A stretch of DNA of 64,000 nucleotides. Origin: Treponema sp. UBA4873 (GTDB lineage: Bacteria > Spirochaetota > Spirochaetia > Treponematales > Treponemataceae). The notes under the pieces were generated by a model. It was given only the letters and a program-made list of their open reading frames with translations, ran no database searches and was not told the origin of the DNA. Each line of letters begins with the position of its first letter. The stretch's first letter is position 1. Made by a program: the position numbers and the translations under genes. Location of the stretch: positions 74,304 to 138,303 of the forward strand of contig DHDP01000005.1 in assembly GCA_002399405.1 (NCBI GenBank), given 5' to 3'. This document shows, piece after piece, positions 15,590-23,851 of the stretch.

Positions 15590-17146
15590 TTATTTCTGAG
15601 AGTTGAAGTCGTCGAGCTGCTTCTGCAGATCGGCGATGACTGTTTCAATGCCGGCTTTTTTCAAAGCTGTGCGGAATTCCGCGACGTATGCTTCGGGATT
15701 ATCCGTTTTTCCGTAGCTGATGCGGGCCATGTACATACCCCAGACGTCGGCAATTGCGCCGAGTTCCCTGCTTATGCCGCTGAAATCCCAGACGAGCTGG
15801 CTGTACGGGTAGTCGATTTTTGTTTTGTCGTAAATCCTTGAGATTTCTTCGAACTTCTGCCAGTCGCTGCCGGTATCCCTTATTTCAATACCGTCGTTGC
15901 GTCCCCACCAGAAATTTGTAGAGAGCGCGTCCCTCCGGGAATCGTAGCCGTCGGGTTTTTTACGCCGCCCGTCGTCCGTGAGCACGTATTGAGTGCCTTC
16001 TATGCCGTAATTGATAAGGTTGTAGCATTCTCTGTCGTTGCGGAGCAGGTCGTATACCATAAGCGCGCGTTCGGGATATTTGCAGGCGGCGGAAACAGCC
16101 ATTGCGCCGTGCGTTATCGTCATGGTAGTCACATTGCCGAGTTCTTCACCGAACCAGAAGAACTCGCAGTCGGAGCCGGGCTGCCGTTTCTGCATTTCAG
16201 GACGTACCTGAGAGTACCACGTCTGCGTGTGGTGTTCGTCTGCAGCCGACCTGCCCTCGTAGAATTCCTCCCGGTTGTCGTTGTTTCCTGCCGTACTTTC
16301 AAGCACGTTTTTCGGCCATACGCCAATTTGATCCCATTTTTTCATAAGCCGTGCATATGCGGTAAACTCGTCTCCTTCGTAGAAAGGCGAATACAGCTTT
16401 TTCAGGTTGCCGCGCCGTACGCCGAACATGTTGTATCCCGATATGCCGTCGAGCGGCACGTAATCGCTTTTTGATTCTATGTATCCGTCCCCGTGATACG
16501 AGTCTTCTGCGGCGTTGCTGTCCCACGGAATGACTCCGGGCTTTGAAGAACGTACAAATGCAAAATAGCTCGTCAGATCTTCCCAGCTGTGGACTCCGTT
16601 CAATCCCGCTTCCTTTGCCCAGTCTCCGCGGTACATGAACCCGTGATTTACCCACTGCGCATAGTTGTCTTCGGGTATAAGATAAATCTGCCCGTTCGTT
16701 CTGCACATGTCCCAGTGTTCGGGGGAGACGCTTTTCCACGTTTCAGGCGCGTATTTTTTGAGCATGTCGTCGGAGAGCGGCATAAACGTACCGAGTTTGA
16801 CGTTTTTCCATGCATCGAGCCAGTCCGACGCAGTTCCGATTAAATCAACCGAGCCGTCCATTTCCGCGAGTTTGAGGTCGTAATTTGTAAGGTAGTCGTT
16901 CCACGGAATATAGTAGATTTCGATTTCCGCATTTACTTTTTCAGTCAGAATTTTGTTCAGCTGTTTGAGCATATCCTCGGTGGCTCTGTTTGTCGGTTTA
17001 TTTCCGGGTGTCATATACGTAAGTATGATATGATGCCCCCGTTCTTCATTTTTTGCAGCATTCGTTCCGATGCTGCCGCTGCATGACGCGAGCAGGATGC
17101 ATGCTGCTGAAAACATGCCGAGCGCGCGAATCATTTTGCACTTCAT
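15590..17146 (-). CDS. Extracellular solute-binding lipoprotein (LplA-like), orphan
   Basis: A 518-residue lipoprotein with a type II signal peptide: lipobox LLASC, Cys22. The mature part has the type 1 solute-binding layout (YMTPGNKPTNRATEDMLKQLNKIL; MAVSAACKYPERALMVYDLLR) seen in LplA/oligosaccharide-binding proteins of CUT1 ABC transporters. There are many Trp and Tyr residues, as expected for sugar binding. No permease or ATPase gene is adjacent; instead a Cache MCP follows 31 bases downstream. A role in chemotactic sensing, or a shared transporter encoded elsewhere, is likely. SD GGAGG lies 7 nt before the start. A perfect cre/LacI-type operator lies 46 bases upstream, which fits carbohydrate control. 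Confidence 0.88.
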   Translation of the reverse strand: MKCKMIRALGMFSAACILLASCSGSIGTNAAKNEERGHHIILTYMTPGNKPTNRATEDMLKQLNKILTEKVNAEIEIYYIPWNDYLTNYDLKLAEMDGSVDLIGTASDWLDAWKNVKLGTFMPLSDDMLKKYAPETWKSVSPEHWDMCRTNGQIYLIPEDNYAQWVNHGFMYRGDWAKEAGLNGVHSWEDLTSYFAFVRSSKPGVIPWDSNAAEDSYHGDGYIESKSDYVPLDGISGYNMFGVRRGNLKKLYSPFYEGDEFTAYARLMKKWDQIGVWPKNVLESTAGNNDNREEFYEGRSAADEHHTQTWYSQVRPEMQKRQPGSDCEFFWFGEELGNVTTMTITHGAMAVSAACKYPERALMVYDLLRNDRECYNLINYGIEGTQYVLTDDGRRKKPDGYDSRRDALSTNFWWGRNDGIEIRDTGSDWQKFEEISRIYDKTKIDYPYSQLVWDFSGISRELGAIADVWGMYMARISYGKTDNPEAYVAEFRTALKKAGIETVIADLQKQLDDFNSQK

Positions 17147-17191
17147 GTAAAATCCTCCAGTGAAAGTAAAAGATTATGACTTTTTATATTT

Positions 17192-17205
17192 TGAAATCGT
17201 TTTCA
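17192..17205. promoter_or_regulatory. cre/LacI-family operator upstream of the binding-protein/MCP pair
   Basis: TGAAATCGTTTTCA matches every position of the catabolite-responsive-element consensus TGWAANCGNTNWCA and has the central CG typical of LacI-family operators. It lies 46-59 bases before the minus-strand start at 17146, in or next to the promoter. Which LacI-family protein binds is unknown; none is encoded in the window. Confidence 0.65.
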
Positions 17206-17267
17206 TGGCAGCAGTATAGAACAGACGCGGGATAAAAACAAGGATTTGCAAAGATTTCTTTCATATG

Positions 17268-17296
17268 TTGACAATTATGGGAGATTCCTTTATTAT
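17268..17296 (+). promoter_or_regulatory. Promoter of the rimP-nusA-infB operon
   Basis: A consensus TTGACA (17268-17273), 17-bp spacer and TATTAT (17291-17296). Transcription should begin near 17303, giving a leader of about 68 nt that contains a terminator hairpin. Confidence 0.75.
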
Positions 17297-17327
17297 ACTG
17301 ATTGTACATTTTAATTATTTTTAGAAT

Positions 17328-17354
17328 GGACTCGTGACACACGGGTCCTTTTTT
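17328..17354 (+). terminator. Leader terminator/attenuator before rimP
   Basis: GGACTCGTG (17328-17336) pairs with CACGGGTCC (17340-17348; one G-U) around a 3-nt loop, followed by six T. It lies downstream of the promoter and 16 nt upstream of the rimP start. It therefore must be read through or antiterminated for the operon to be expressed. Confidence 0.8.
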
Positions 17355-17370
17355 GTTATTCAGGTGGCAA

Positions 17371-17829
17371 GTGGATTATATTGCATTTGAAAGCATTCCC
17401 CATTATTCGGAGTGCGCCCTGCTCGTCGAGGGGCTGGGGTATCGTCTTGTAGAATTAAAGATAGTTCCGGCAAAAACCGTAACTAAAATATCTGCCGTTA
17501 TTACATCAAAAGATCCTGAAAAAAATATCGGTGTTGACGACTGCGCAAAAGTTCATCATGCACTGCAGCCCCGGCTTGAAGCTCTGCTCAAAACGGAAGA
17601 TACGGCTATGGAACTGACGTCGCCGGGCATCGACCGCAATATAAAGAACGCTGCCGAATTCAAGCTGTTTACCGGACGTACTGTCCGCGTATGGAGCAGA
17701 ACTGTGAACGACTGGATCGGCGGCAGAATCACCGGAGCGGATGAGAAAGCGGTAACAATGGAGACGGAAAGCGGTATGAAAACCGTAGTTTATGACGATA
17801 TTGCAAAAGCGAAGTTCGTACAAATATAG
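17371..17829 (+). CDS. rimP: Ribosome maturation factor RimP
   Basis: A 152-residue RimP homologue, needed for 30S subunit maturation. The N-terminal alpha-beta domain carries ALLVEGLGYRLVELKIV and DDCAKVHHALQPRLEALL. The C-terminal SH3-like barrel starts at MELTSPGIDRNIKNAAEF and includes FTGRTVRVWSR. The GTG at 17371 is chosen: AGGTGG lies just upstream, and the alternative TTG at 17353 falls inside the terminator T run. It is the first gene of rimP-nusA-infB-rbfA-truB, an arrangement conserved across bacteria, and is separated from nusA by 19 bases with a GGGAGG SD. Expression depends on passing the leader terminator. Confidence 0.9.
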   Translation: MDYIAFESIPHYSECALLVEGLGYRLVELKIVPAKTVTKISAVITSKDPEKNIGVDDCAKVHHALQPRLEALLKTEDTAMELTSPGIDRNIKNAAEFKLFTGRTVRVWSRTVNDWIGGRITGADEKAVTMETESGMKTVVYDDIAKAKFVQI

Positions 17830-17848
17830 GGTATAGGGAGGTTTTTCT

Positions 17849-19348
17849 ATGTCAGAAATGGCAGAAGCAATCCGTCAGTTAATACAGGAAAAAGGGTATT
17901 CTGAGGATTCAGTAAAAACAATAATCGAAAACGCACTTAAGGCTGCGTATAAACGAACATACGGCACGGCGGACAACGCTATTGTAAAATTCAACGACGA
18001 CATGTCTGATGTGTCGATTTACTCGCGGAAAACCGTTGTCGACGGGGTTTACGATCCGGTGACGGAAATTGAACTTGATGATGCGAAGAAGCTCAGCAGC
18101 GAATGCGAAGTGGGCGACGAGATTGACATTCTTGAGGATCCGAAACGGTTCGACCGTTCTGCGGTTACGACCGGTAAACAGACGGCCCATCAGGAGCTGA
18201 ACGAAAGCTATAAAGATACGCTGTACAACGAGTATAAGGGCAAGATAGGCGAAATGGTCGTATGCTACTGCCAGTACGAGCGCAACGGAGACATTTACGT
18301 CGACCTCGGAAATGCGGGGAAACTTGAAGGTCTGCTGCCGGTGAAGTATCAGTCGCCGCGCGAAAAATACGAAAAGGACGACCGCATCAAAGCGCTGATA
18401 GTCGGCCTCAAACGCACGTCGACCGGTCTGCAGGTTATTCTTTCCCGCAGCGATCCGGAACTTGTCCGCTCAATCATCGAAATGGAAGTTCCCGAAATCG
18501 CGGACGGTACGATTGAAATTAATAAAATTGTGCGCGACGCGGGTCACCGCACGAAGATAGCTGTTTCTTCGACGCGCGAGGACGTGGATCCCGTGGGCGC
18601 GTGCGTCGGACTTAAAGGCGTGCGCATTCAGAACGTTATCCGCGAGCTTCTCGGCGAAAAAATCGATATTCTGAAGTATGATCCCGATCCGACCGTATTT
18701 ATTAAAAATGCGCTTTCTCCGGCGCAGGTGCAGCGCGTCGTTATCCTTGATCAGGCGAAACGGCAGGCGCTTGCAGTCGTGGAGGAAAGTCAGTTTTCGC
18801 TTGCGATCGGCAAACAGGGGCAGAACGTGCGCCTTGCGAACAAATTGTGCGACTGGAGCATCGACGTCAAAACTGAGGAACAGGCGGCCGAGATGGATCT
18901 TTCCGAATCTGCTACGATGCAGACTGCGCAGAATTTGTTCAGCGACGAAACGGGCGAACCGGAATACGACGAAATTAAAACTGTTGCGGAGCTTCCCGGC
19001 GTCGATCAGCGCGTCGCGGAGATTCTGAAGACTGCGGGCATAGAAGATATTGAGCAGTTTATTGAAGCATACGGGAACGGAAGCCTGCAGAAAATTGAAG
19101 GGCTGAAAAAAGAAGAGATCGATGCGGTAGACGCAATCATCAGGGATACTGTCGAATTCGTTGAAGAAAACGACGCTTCCGGGAAGGAAACTGACAGCGA
19201 ACCGGCTGCGGCCCCTGAACAGGCAGTCTCTGAACAGAATGAAGAAGAAGTATATCACTGCCCTGAATGCGGGGCGGTAATCACCCTCGACATGACACAT
19301 TGTCCGAAGTGCGGTGTCGAGTTCGAATTTAAAGAGGACGAGGAATAA
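17849..19348 (+). CDS. nusA: Transcription factor NusA with C-terminal zinc ribbon
   Basis: A 499-residue NusA. Residues 1-130 are the RNA-polymerase-binding domain, about 135-200 the S1 domain, then two KH domains (KIAVSSTREDVDPVGACVGLKG; FSLAIGKQGQNVRLANKL) and a helix-hairpin-helix region about 370-430 (VAELPGVDQRVAEILKTAGI). An acidic linker leads to a terminal zinc ribbon: CPEC and CPKC (Cys471, 474, 485, 488). The ribbon is not part of the usual bacterial NusA. NusA controls pausing, termination and antitermination, so the leader terminator of its own operon offers a direct feedback point. Residue boundaries are approximate. Confidence 0.95.
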   Translation: MSEMAEAIRQLIQEKGYSEDSVKTIIENALKAAYKRTYGTADNAIVKFNDDMSDVSIYSRKTVVDGVYDPVTEIELDDAKKLSSECEVGDEIDILEDPKRFDRSAVTTGKQTAHQELNESYKDTLYNEYKGKIGEMVVCYCQYERNGDIYVDLGNAGKLEGLLPVKYQSPREKYEKDDRIKALIVGLKRTSTGLQVILSRSDPELVRSIIEMEVPEIADGTIEINKIVRDAGHRTKIAVSSTREDVDPVGACVGLKGVRIQNVIRELLGEKIDILKYDPDPTVFIKNALSPAQVQRVVILDQAKRQALAVVEESQFSLAIGKQGQNVRLANKLCDWSIDVKTEEQAAEMDLSESATMQTAQNLFSDETGEPEYDEIKTVAELPGVDQRVAEILKTAGIEDIEQFIEAYGNGSLQKIEGLKKEEIDAVDAIIRDTVEFVEENDASGKETDSEPAAAPEQAVSEQNEEEVYHCPECGAVITLDMTHCPKCGVEFEFKEDEE

Positions 19349-19356
19349 AACAGTAT

Positions 19357-22299
19357 ATGGCGGATGAATCAGAAAAAAAACCTGAATTTGTAGTTCATCA
19401 CAAGAAGCAGTCAGCTCCTGAAAAAGGAAATACCGCTGCGTCACCGGAAAAAAAACGTGTCATCATCGTAAAACGTGCTCAGAAGCCGAATACGGAGAAC
19501 GTAAATCACGAACAAGTGCCCGCTTCGGCATCGAACGCAGTGAAAATTCCTGTGCACACTGAAGATTCATCCGCCGGTGTACAGAAAAAAACAGAGAGCC
19601 CGGCTCCTTCTGTGGAGAAAAAGAACGTGAACACTGTCGAGAACGGCATTCCGTCTCCGGCTCCCGTGCAGAAACGGCCCGAACAAAACGCGCCTTCTGC
19701 AGAAAAGGATGAAAGATCCGCATCGTCGCCGTATGTTGTACGTTCGTCCGATGCTCACCGGAAATCATTTGATTTCAATTCGTCACGGCCGAATGTAAAA
19801 GCCGGGAATCTTTCCGACCACAGCCGCGGCGGATACCGGGGTTCATATTCGGGACAAGGTCCGCAGCGCAATACAGGCGGATACGGCCAGAACAGACCGT
19901 ACCGGGACAGTACAGGATTTACCGGAGCCCAGGCCCGCGCAGGATACCAGAACAGGGAACGCGGACAGAATCAGGGGCAGGGGCAGCCACAGGGCCAGAC
20001 CGGATATCAGGGACGTACCGGAGGATACCAGGGTCGCACAGGCGGCTACCAGGGCGGACAGGGACGGCCCGGCGGGTATCAGGGCGGTCAGGGACGTACC
20101 GGAGGATATCAGGGTCGTCCCGGCGGATATCAGGGCGGCAGACCCGGATTTAACGGCGGCAGGCCCGGAGCGGGGTTCCGTCCCGGTTCTCCGGCACCTG
20201 TTCCCGATCAGCTCAAGGCGCCTGCAAAAAAGACATTTAAGGGCAAGAAGCCCGTCTATAACCGCAAGGAAGACAAGTTCGACGAGGATAAATTCTTCGA
20301 ACAGAAAAAGAAGTCCGAGACTCCTGCGTGCGTAGTACCTAAATCAATCGATATAATGGAGTCGATTTCCGTTTCTGATCTTGCCAAGAAACTGAACCTC
20401 AAGGCTTCCGACATTATAGCAAAGCTCATGTCCATGGGCATGATGGTAACAATCAATCAGTCTGTCGATTCCGACACTGCGACGCTGCTTGCGTCCGAAT
20501 ACGGCTGTGAAGTTCATCTTGTGAGCCTGTACGACGAGACCGTCATTGCAAGCGACAAGGACAACGAAGAGACGGTGAAACCCCGTCCGCCGATTGTCAC
20601 CGTTATGGGACACGTCGACCACGGTAAGACAAAGACGCTCGACGCAATCAGAAAGACTCACGTCGCGGAAGGCGAGTTCGGCGGAATTACGCAGCACATA
20701 GGCGCGTATTCCGTTTCGACGCCGAAAGGCAAAATCACGTTCCTCGACACGCCGGGCCACGAAGCGTTCACCATGATGCGCGCACGCGGCGCACAGGTAA
20801 CCGATATTGTCGTCCTCGTCGTTGCGGCTGACGACGGCGTTATGCCGCAGACGCTCGAAGCGCTTCATCACGCGAAGGATGCGAAAGTTCCGATCATCGT
20901 TGCGGTTAATAAAATCGATAAACCGGAAGCGAATCCGGACCTCGTCCGTACGCAGCTTTCCGAGCAGGGACTTACGCCGGAGGACTGGGGCGGCGACACG
21001 CAGTATGTGAACATCAGCGCGCTCAAGGGCATCGGCATAGACGAACTGCTCGACGCGATTCTGCTTCAGGCGGAAATGCTTGAACTTAAAGCCGACTACG
21101 GCTCCCGTGCGGAAGGAAAAATCCTCGAGTCGCGGGTTGACCAGGGAAGGGGAATCGTTTCTTCCATAATTTTGCAGCGCGGTACGCTCCATCAGGGCGA
21201 TCCGTTCGTTGCAGGCATTTATTCCGGACGCGTCCGCGCCATATTCAACGACCGCGGACAGCGCATACAGGAAGCGACGCCTTCCATGCCGATAGAAGTG
21301 CTCGGTATGGAAGAGATGCCGAACGCAGGCGATCCGTTCCAGGTGACAGAGAATGAAAAGGATGCGCGCGAGGTTTCCGTTAAACGGCAGGAACTCAAAC
21401 GCTTCGAAGACGCGAAGGCGGTCAGAAAAGTCACGCTTGAAAACCTGTATCAGACAATCGATGCGAACAACGTGAAGGAATTCAAGGTAATCATAAAGGC
21501 GGACCTGCAGGGATCCGCGGAAGCTTTGAAGACTGCGCTTGAAAAACTTTCGACGAAGGATATCCGTCTTGTCGTCATACATTCGTCTGCGGGCGCCATC
21601 AATGAAAGCGACGTCGTGCTTGCATCTGCGGACAGCAACGCAATCATCATCGGGTTCAACGTGCGTCCGACGCCGAAAGCGAAAACGCTTGCCGACAAGG
21701 AACGCGTCGATATCCGTAAATACAATATAATCTACAAGGCTGTCGAGGAAGTGCAGGCCGCAATGGAAGGCATGCTCGCTCCGGACACGAAGGAACAGGT
21801 GACCGGCACCGTCGAAGTCCGCAATACGTTCAAGGTTCCGAAAATCGGTCTCATCGCAGGATGTTATGTCACCGACGGCACAATCAAACGTACGAGCAGC
21901 GTGAACCTCATACGGGACGGCATTGTGAAATTTACCGGCAAAGTTACGTCTCTTAAACGGTTCAAGGAAGATGTGAAGGAAGTTACTACCGGATACGAAT
22001 GCGGTATAGGTCTTGAAAACTGGCAGGATATTCAGGTGGGCGATACGCTCGAAGCGTTCGAATACGTGCAGGTCGCGCGAAAACTGGGCGACGAACTTGT
22101 AGACGAGAAAGCCGCGAACGAACAGAAAGCGGCGGAACTTGCGGAAAAGGCGAAAGCCGAAGCGAAAGCTGAAGCTGCGAAAGAACAGCAGGAACTTGAG
22201 GCGGAAAAAGCTGCCGGCAAAGCAAAGAAGGCAGCAGGGAAAGCTGCTAAAGAAGCCCGGAAGCCGGCTTCAAAAGACGGTTCGGGAGATGCGGAGTAA
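19357..22299 (+). CDS. infB: Translation initiation factor IF-2
   Basis: A 980-residue IF-2, the GTPase that brings initiator tRNA to the ribosome. A long low-complexity N terminus (residues 1-300) includes a Gly-Tyr-Gln-Gly-rich tract at about 200-265. The IF2_N helix bundle follows (VSDLAKKLNLKASDIIAKLM), then the G domain with GHVDHGKT (418-425), DTPGHEAFT and NKIDKPEA, then domains II to IV. The C-terminal tail is Ala/Lys/Glu-rich. The start has GAGGA overlapping the end of nusA. The stop codon shares one base with the rbfA start. All GTPase motifs are intact. Confidence 0.97.
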   Translation: MADESEKKPEFVVHHKKQSAPEKGNTAASPEKKRVIIVKRAQKPNTENVNHEQVPASASNAVKIPVHTEDSSAGVQKKTESPAPSVEKKNVNTVENGIPSPAPVQKRPEQNAPSAEKDERSASSPYVVRSSDAHRKSFDFNSSRPNVKAGNLSDHSRGGYRGSYSGQGPQRNTGGYGQNRPYRDSTGFTGAQARAGYQNRERGQNQGQGQPQGQTGYQGRTGGYQGRTGGYQGGQGRPGGYQGGQGRTGGYQGRPGGYQGGRPGFNGGRPGAGFRPGSPAPVPDQLKAPAKKTFKGKKPVYNRKEDKFDEDKFFEQKKKSETPACVVPKSIDIMESISVSDLAKKLNLKASDIIAKLMSMGMMVTINQSVDSDTATLLASEYGCEVHLVSLYDETVIASDKDNEETVKPRPPIVTVMGHVDHGKTKTLDAIRKTHVAEGEFGGITQHIGAYSVSTPKGKITFLDTPGHEAFTMMRARGAQVTDIVVLVVAADDGVMPQTLEALHHAKDAKVPIIVAVNKIDKPEANPDLVRTQLSEQGLTPEDWGGDTQYVNISALKGIGIDELLDAILLQAEMLELKADYGSRAEGKILESRVDQGRGIVSSIILQRGTLHQGDPFVAGIYSGRVRAIFNDRGQRIQEATPSMPIEVLGMEEMPNAGDPFQVTENEKDAREVSVKRQELKRFEDAKAVRKVTLENLYQTIDANNVKEFKVIIKADLQGSAEALKTALEKLSTKDIRLVVIHSSAGAINESDVVLASADSNAIIIGFNVRPTPKAKTLADKERVDIRKYNIIYKAVEEVQAAMEGMLAPDTKEQVTGTVEVRNTFKVPKIGLIAGCYVTDGTIKRTSSVNLIRDGIVKFTGKVTSLKRFKEDVKEVTTGYECGIGLENWQDIQVGDTLEAFEYVQVARKLGDELVDEKAANEQKAAELAEKAKAEAKAEAAKEQQELEAEKAAGKAKKAAGKAAKEARKPASKDGSGDAE
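19960..20170 (+). repeat. In-frame GYQG-type repeat tract inside infB
   Basis: Short tandem units encoding variants of GGYQGRTGGYQGGQGRPG recur about nine times, with synonymous changes between units. The tract is rich in Gly, Arg, Tyr and Gln, like RGG-type RNA-binding disordered regions, and could vary in length by slippage in multiples of three. Confidence 0.75.
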
Positions 22300-22694
22300 T
22301 GGGACAATACCGTATACCGCGTTTGAACGATCAGCTGCGTGATGAAATCTCGCAGCTGATTCTCCGCAGTGAAATAAAAGATCCGCGCGTTTCAACGTTT
22401 CTTACAATAAATAGAGTGGAGGTTTCCAATGACCTCCGCTATGCAAAAGTATATGTTTCGAGTTTTCTTGCGGATGCGCAGGTGGAAAAAGGCGTCGACG
22501 GTCTGAACAGCGCCGCTGGTTTTGTTCAGACGTCGATTGCGAAGAAACTCCGCATTCGTCAGTTCCCGAAACTGACGTTTTATGTCGACACAGGCATGAA
22601 AGAAGGTTTCAATATGGTGCAGAAATTGAACGCACTGGAAAAAGAACAGAAATCCGACGACCGGGAAAAGACACCGGATGACGCTGCAAAATGA
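22299..22694 (+). CDS. rbfA: 30S ribosome-binding factor RbfA
   Basis: A 131-residue RbfA, which binds the 30S subunit and helps process the 5' end of 16S rRNA. Family features are RLNDQLRDEISQLILRSEIKDPRVSTFLTINRVEVSNDLRYAKVYVSSF and the C-terminal RIRQFPKLTFYVDTGMKEGFNM, which form the KH-like fold. The ATG overlaps the infB stop codon by one base, and truB starts 17 bases before the rbfA stop, so translation of infB, rbfA and truB is probably coupled. A short charged C-terminal tail (EKEQKSDDREKTPDDAAK) is normal for the family. Confidence 0.94.
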   Translation: MGQYRIPRLNDQLRDEISQLILRSEIKDPRVSTFLTINRVEVSNDLRYAKVYVSSFLADAQVEKGVDGLNSAAGFVQTSIAKKLRIRQFPKLTFYVDTGMKEGFNMVQKLNALEKEQKSDDREKTPDDAAK

Positions 22695-23727
22695 AAATAC
22701 CGGGGTCGGAAAAGGCGGGATCGTTCTTTTTGCAAAACGCCCCGGATTTACGAGTTTTTCATCCCTTTTTACAATAAAACACGCACTCGAAACTTCTAAG
22801 GTAGGCCATACGGGCACGCTTGACAGCTTTGCCTCCGGCCTTCTTGTCGTTTGTACCGGTCCGCTCACACGTCTCGCATCGCGCATAACCGAATTCGACA
22901 AATCATACGATGCGGTGATTGAATTCGGGCGGGAAACAGACACGCTTGAATGGACCGGGAATATGGTGCGGACTGCACCGTTCCCCGGAAAAGACGCGGT
23001 CGCGGCGGCTGTCGCTCTGTTTACGGGAACGCTTATGCAGAAACCTCCGCTTTTTTCCGCACTGCACGTAAACGGCGAGCGTGCGAGCAGCATTGCCCGG
23101 AGCGGGCGTCAGGCTGATATTCCCGCAAGGCCCGTCACCGTATTCGGCGCGGATATTGAAGAATATCTGACTGCTTCCGGCGGCGGAGTAAAAGCAGTGC
23201 GCGTTAAGTTTTCAGTTTCGAAGGGAACGTATATAAGAAGCCTTGCCCGCGACATAGGGGAGAGCTGCGGAAGCGCGGCACACCTTGCGGGACTGCGCAG
23301 ACTGAGCGTGGGAAGCTTCAGGCTCGAAGACGCGGCCGGTGCTGCGCTGCTTGCTCCCTTTACAATCGAAAGCGTATATAAACTGATTCAGACCGCGGCC
23401 CCTGCAAAGTCTGCGGAAAAATATGTTCCCGACGAAACTGAGCTTTCTCTGCAGAATGAAGTCCGCGCGAAACTTCGTCCGATGACGGAAAATCTGGCCG
23501 CGGAGTGCGGTTTCGGAATACTGCACCTGCGGGAAGAATACGTACGGGCGTTCAGGAACGGGAAAACGCTGAAAAAAGCTATGTTTGCGGAAGAGCCTGC
23601 TGCGGAAGACGCAGGCCGTCGGACCGCCGTTTTTTCTTCGGACGGGGAAGAATTTCTCGGAATGATTGCACACGAAGCCGGCGGTCACTACTCATATTTA
23701 TTCGTTATTTATGCAGAAAATGCCTGA
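22678..23727 (+). CDS. truB: tRNA pseudouridine-55 synthase TruB
   Basis: A 349-residue TruB that forms pseudouridine 55 in the T loop of tRNAs. Motifs are GIVLFAKRPGFTSF, the catalytic VGHTGTLDSFASGLLVV (Asp in GTLDS), KSYDAVIEFG, QKPPLFSALHVNGERA and SKGTYIRSLARDIGE. A C-terminal PUA-like region ends YSYLFVIYAENA. It is slightly longer than the common 300-320 residues because of an insert in the C-terminal part. It overlaps rbfA by 17 bases and is the last gene of the operon. The next promoter begins about 28 bases after its stop. Confidence 0.95.
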   Translation: MTLQNENTGVGKGGIVLFAKRPGFTSFSSLFTIKHALETSKVGHTGTLDSFASGLLVVCTGPLTRLASRITEFDKSYDAVIEFGRETDTLEWTGNMVRTAPFPGKDAVAAAVALFTGTLMQKPPLFSALHVNGERASSIARSGRQADIPARPVTVFGADIEEYLTASGGGVKAVRVKFSVSKGTYIRSLARDIGESCGSAAHLAGLRRLSVGSFRLEDAAGAALLAPFTIESVYKLIQTAAPAKSAEKYVPDETELSLQNEVRAKLRPMTENLAAECGFGILHLREEYVRAFRNGKTLKKAMFAEEPAAEDAGRRTAVFSSDGEEFLGMIAHEAGGHYSYLFVIYAENA

Positions 23728-23754
23728 TTTTTTCATTTTTTTGCATAAAGACTA

Positions 23755-23783
23755 TTTACAATCGGATTAATTTGAATTATTAT
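23755..23783 (+). promoter_or_regulatory. Promoter of oppABCDF
   Basis: TTTACA (23755-23760), 17-bp spacer, TATTAT (23778-23783). Expected start near 23790, placing the hairpin at 23799-23833 inside the transcribed leader. Confidence 0.7.
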
Positions 23784-23798
23784 TCAATCAATACAAGG

Positions 23799-23833
23799 AA
23801 GTCGGCGGGCAGTGGTCCTGTCGACTTTTTTTT
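23799..23833 (+). terminator. Terminator hairpin in the oppA leader (attenuator or truB-operon terminator)
   Basis: AAGTCGGCGGG (23799-23809) pairs with CCTGTCGACTT (23817-23827), including two G-U pairs, with a 7-nt loop and T from 23826 to 23833. It could end the truB operon, but it lies downstream of the opp promoter and only a few nucleotides before the GGAGG SD (23839-23843). The opp message must therefore also cross it. Confidence 0.8.
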
Positions 23834-23851
23834 GTCCTGGAGGTTTGAGAA

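Noticed and set aside
18470..19444. Minus-strand frame opposite nusA
   Set aside because: Phe/Arg-rich antisense product lacking any recognisable motif.
20344..21582. Long minus-strand frame inside infB
   Set aside because: Antisense to the conserved GTPase domain; the Arg/Phe-rich composition is typical of a shadow frame.
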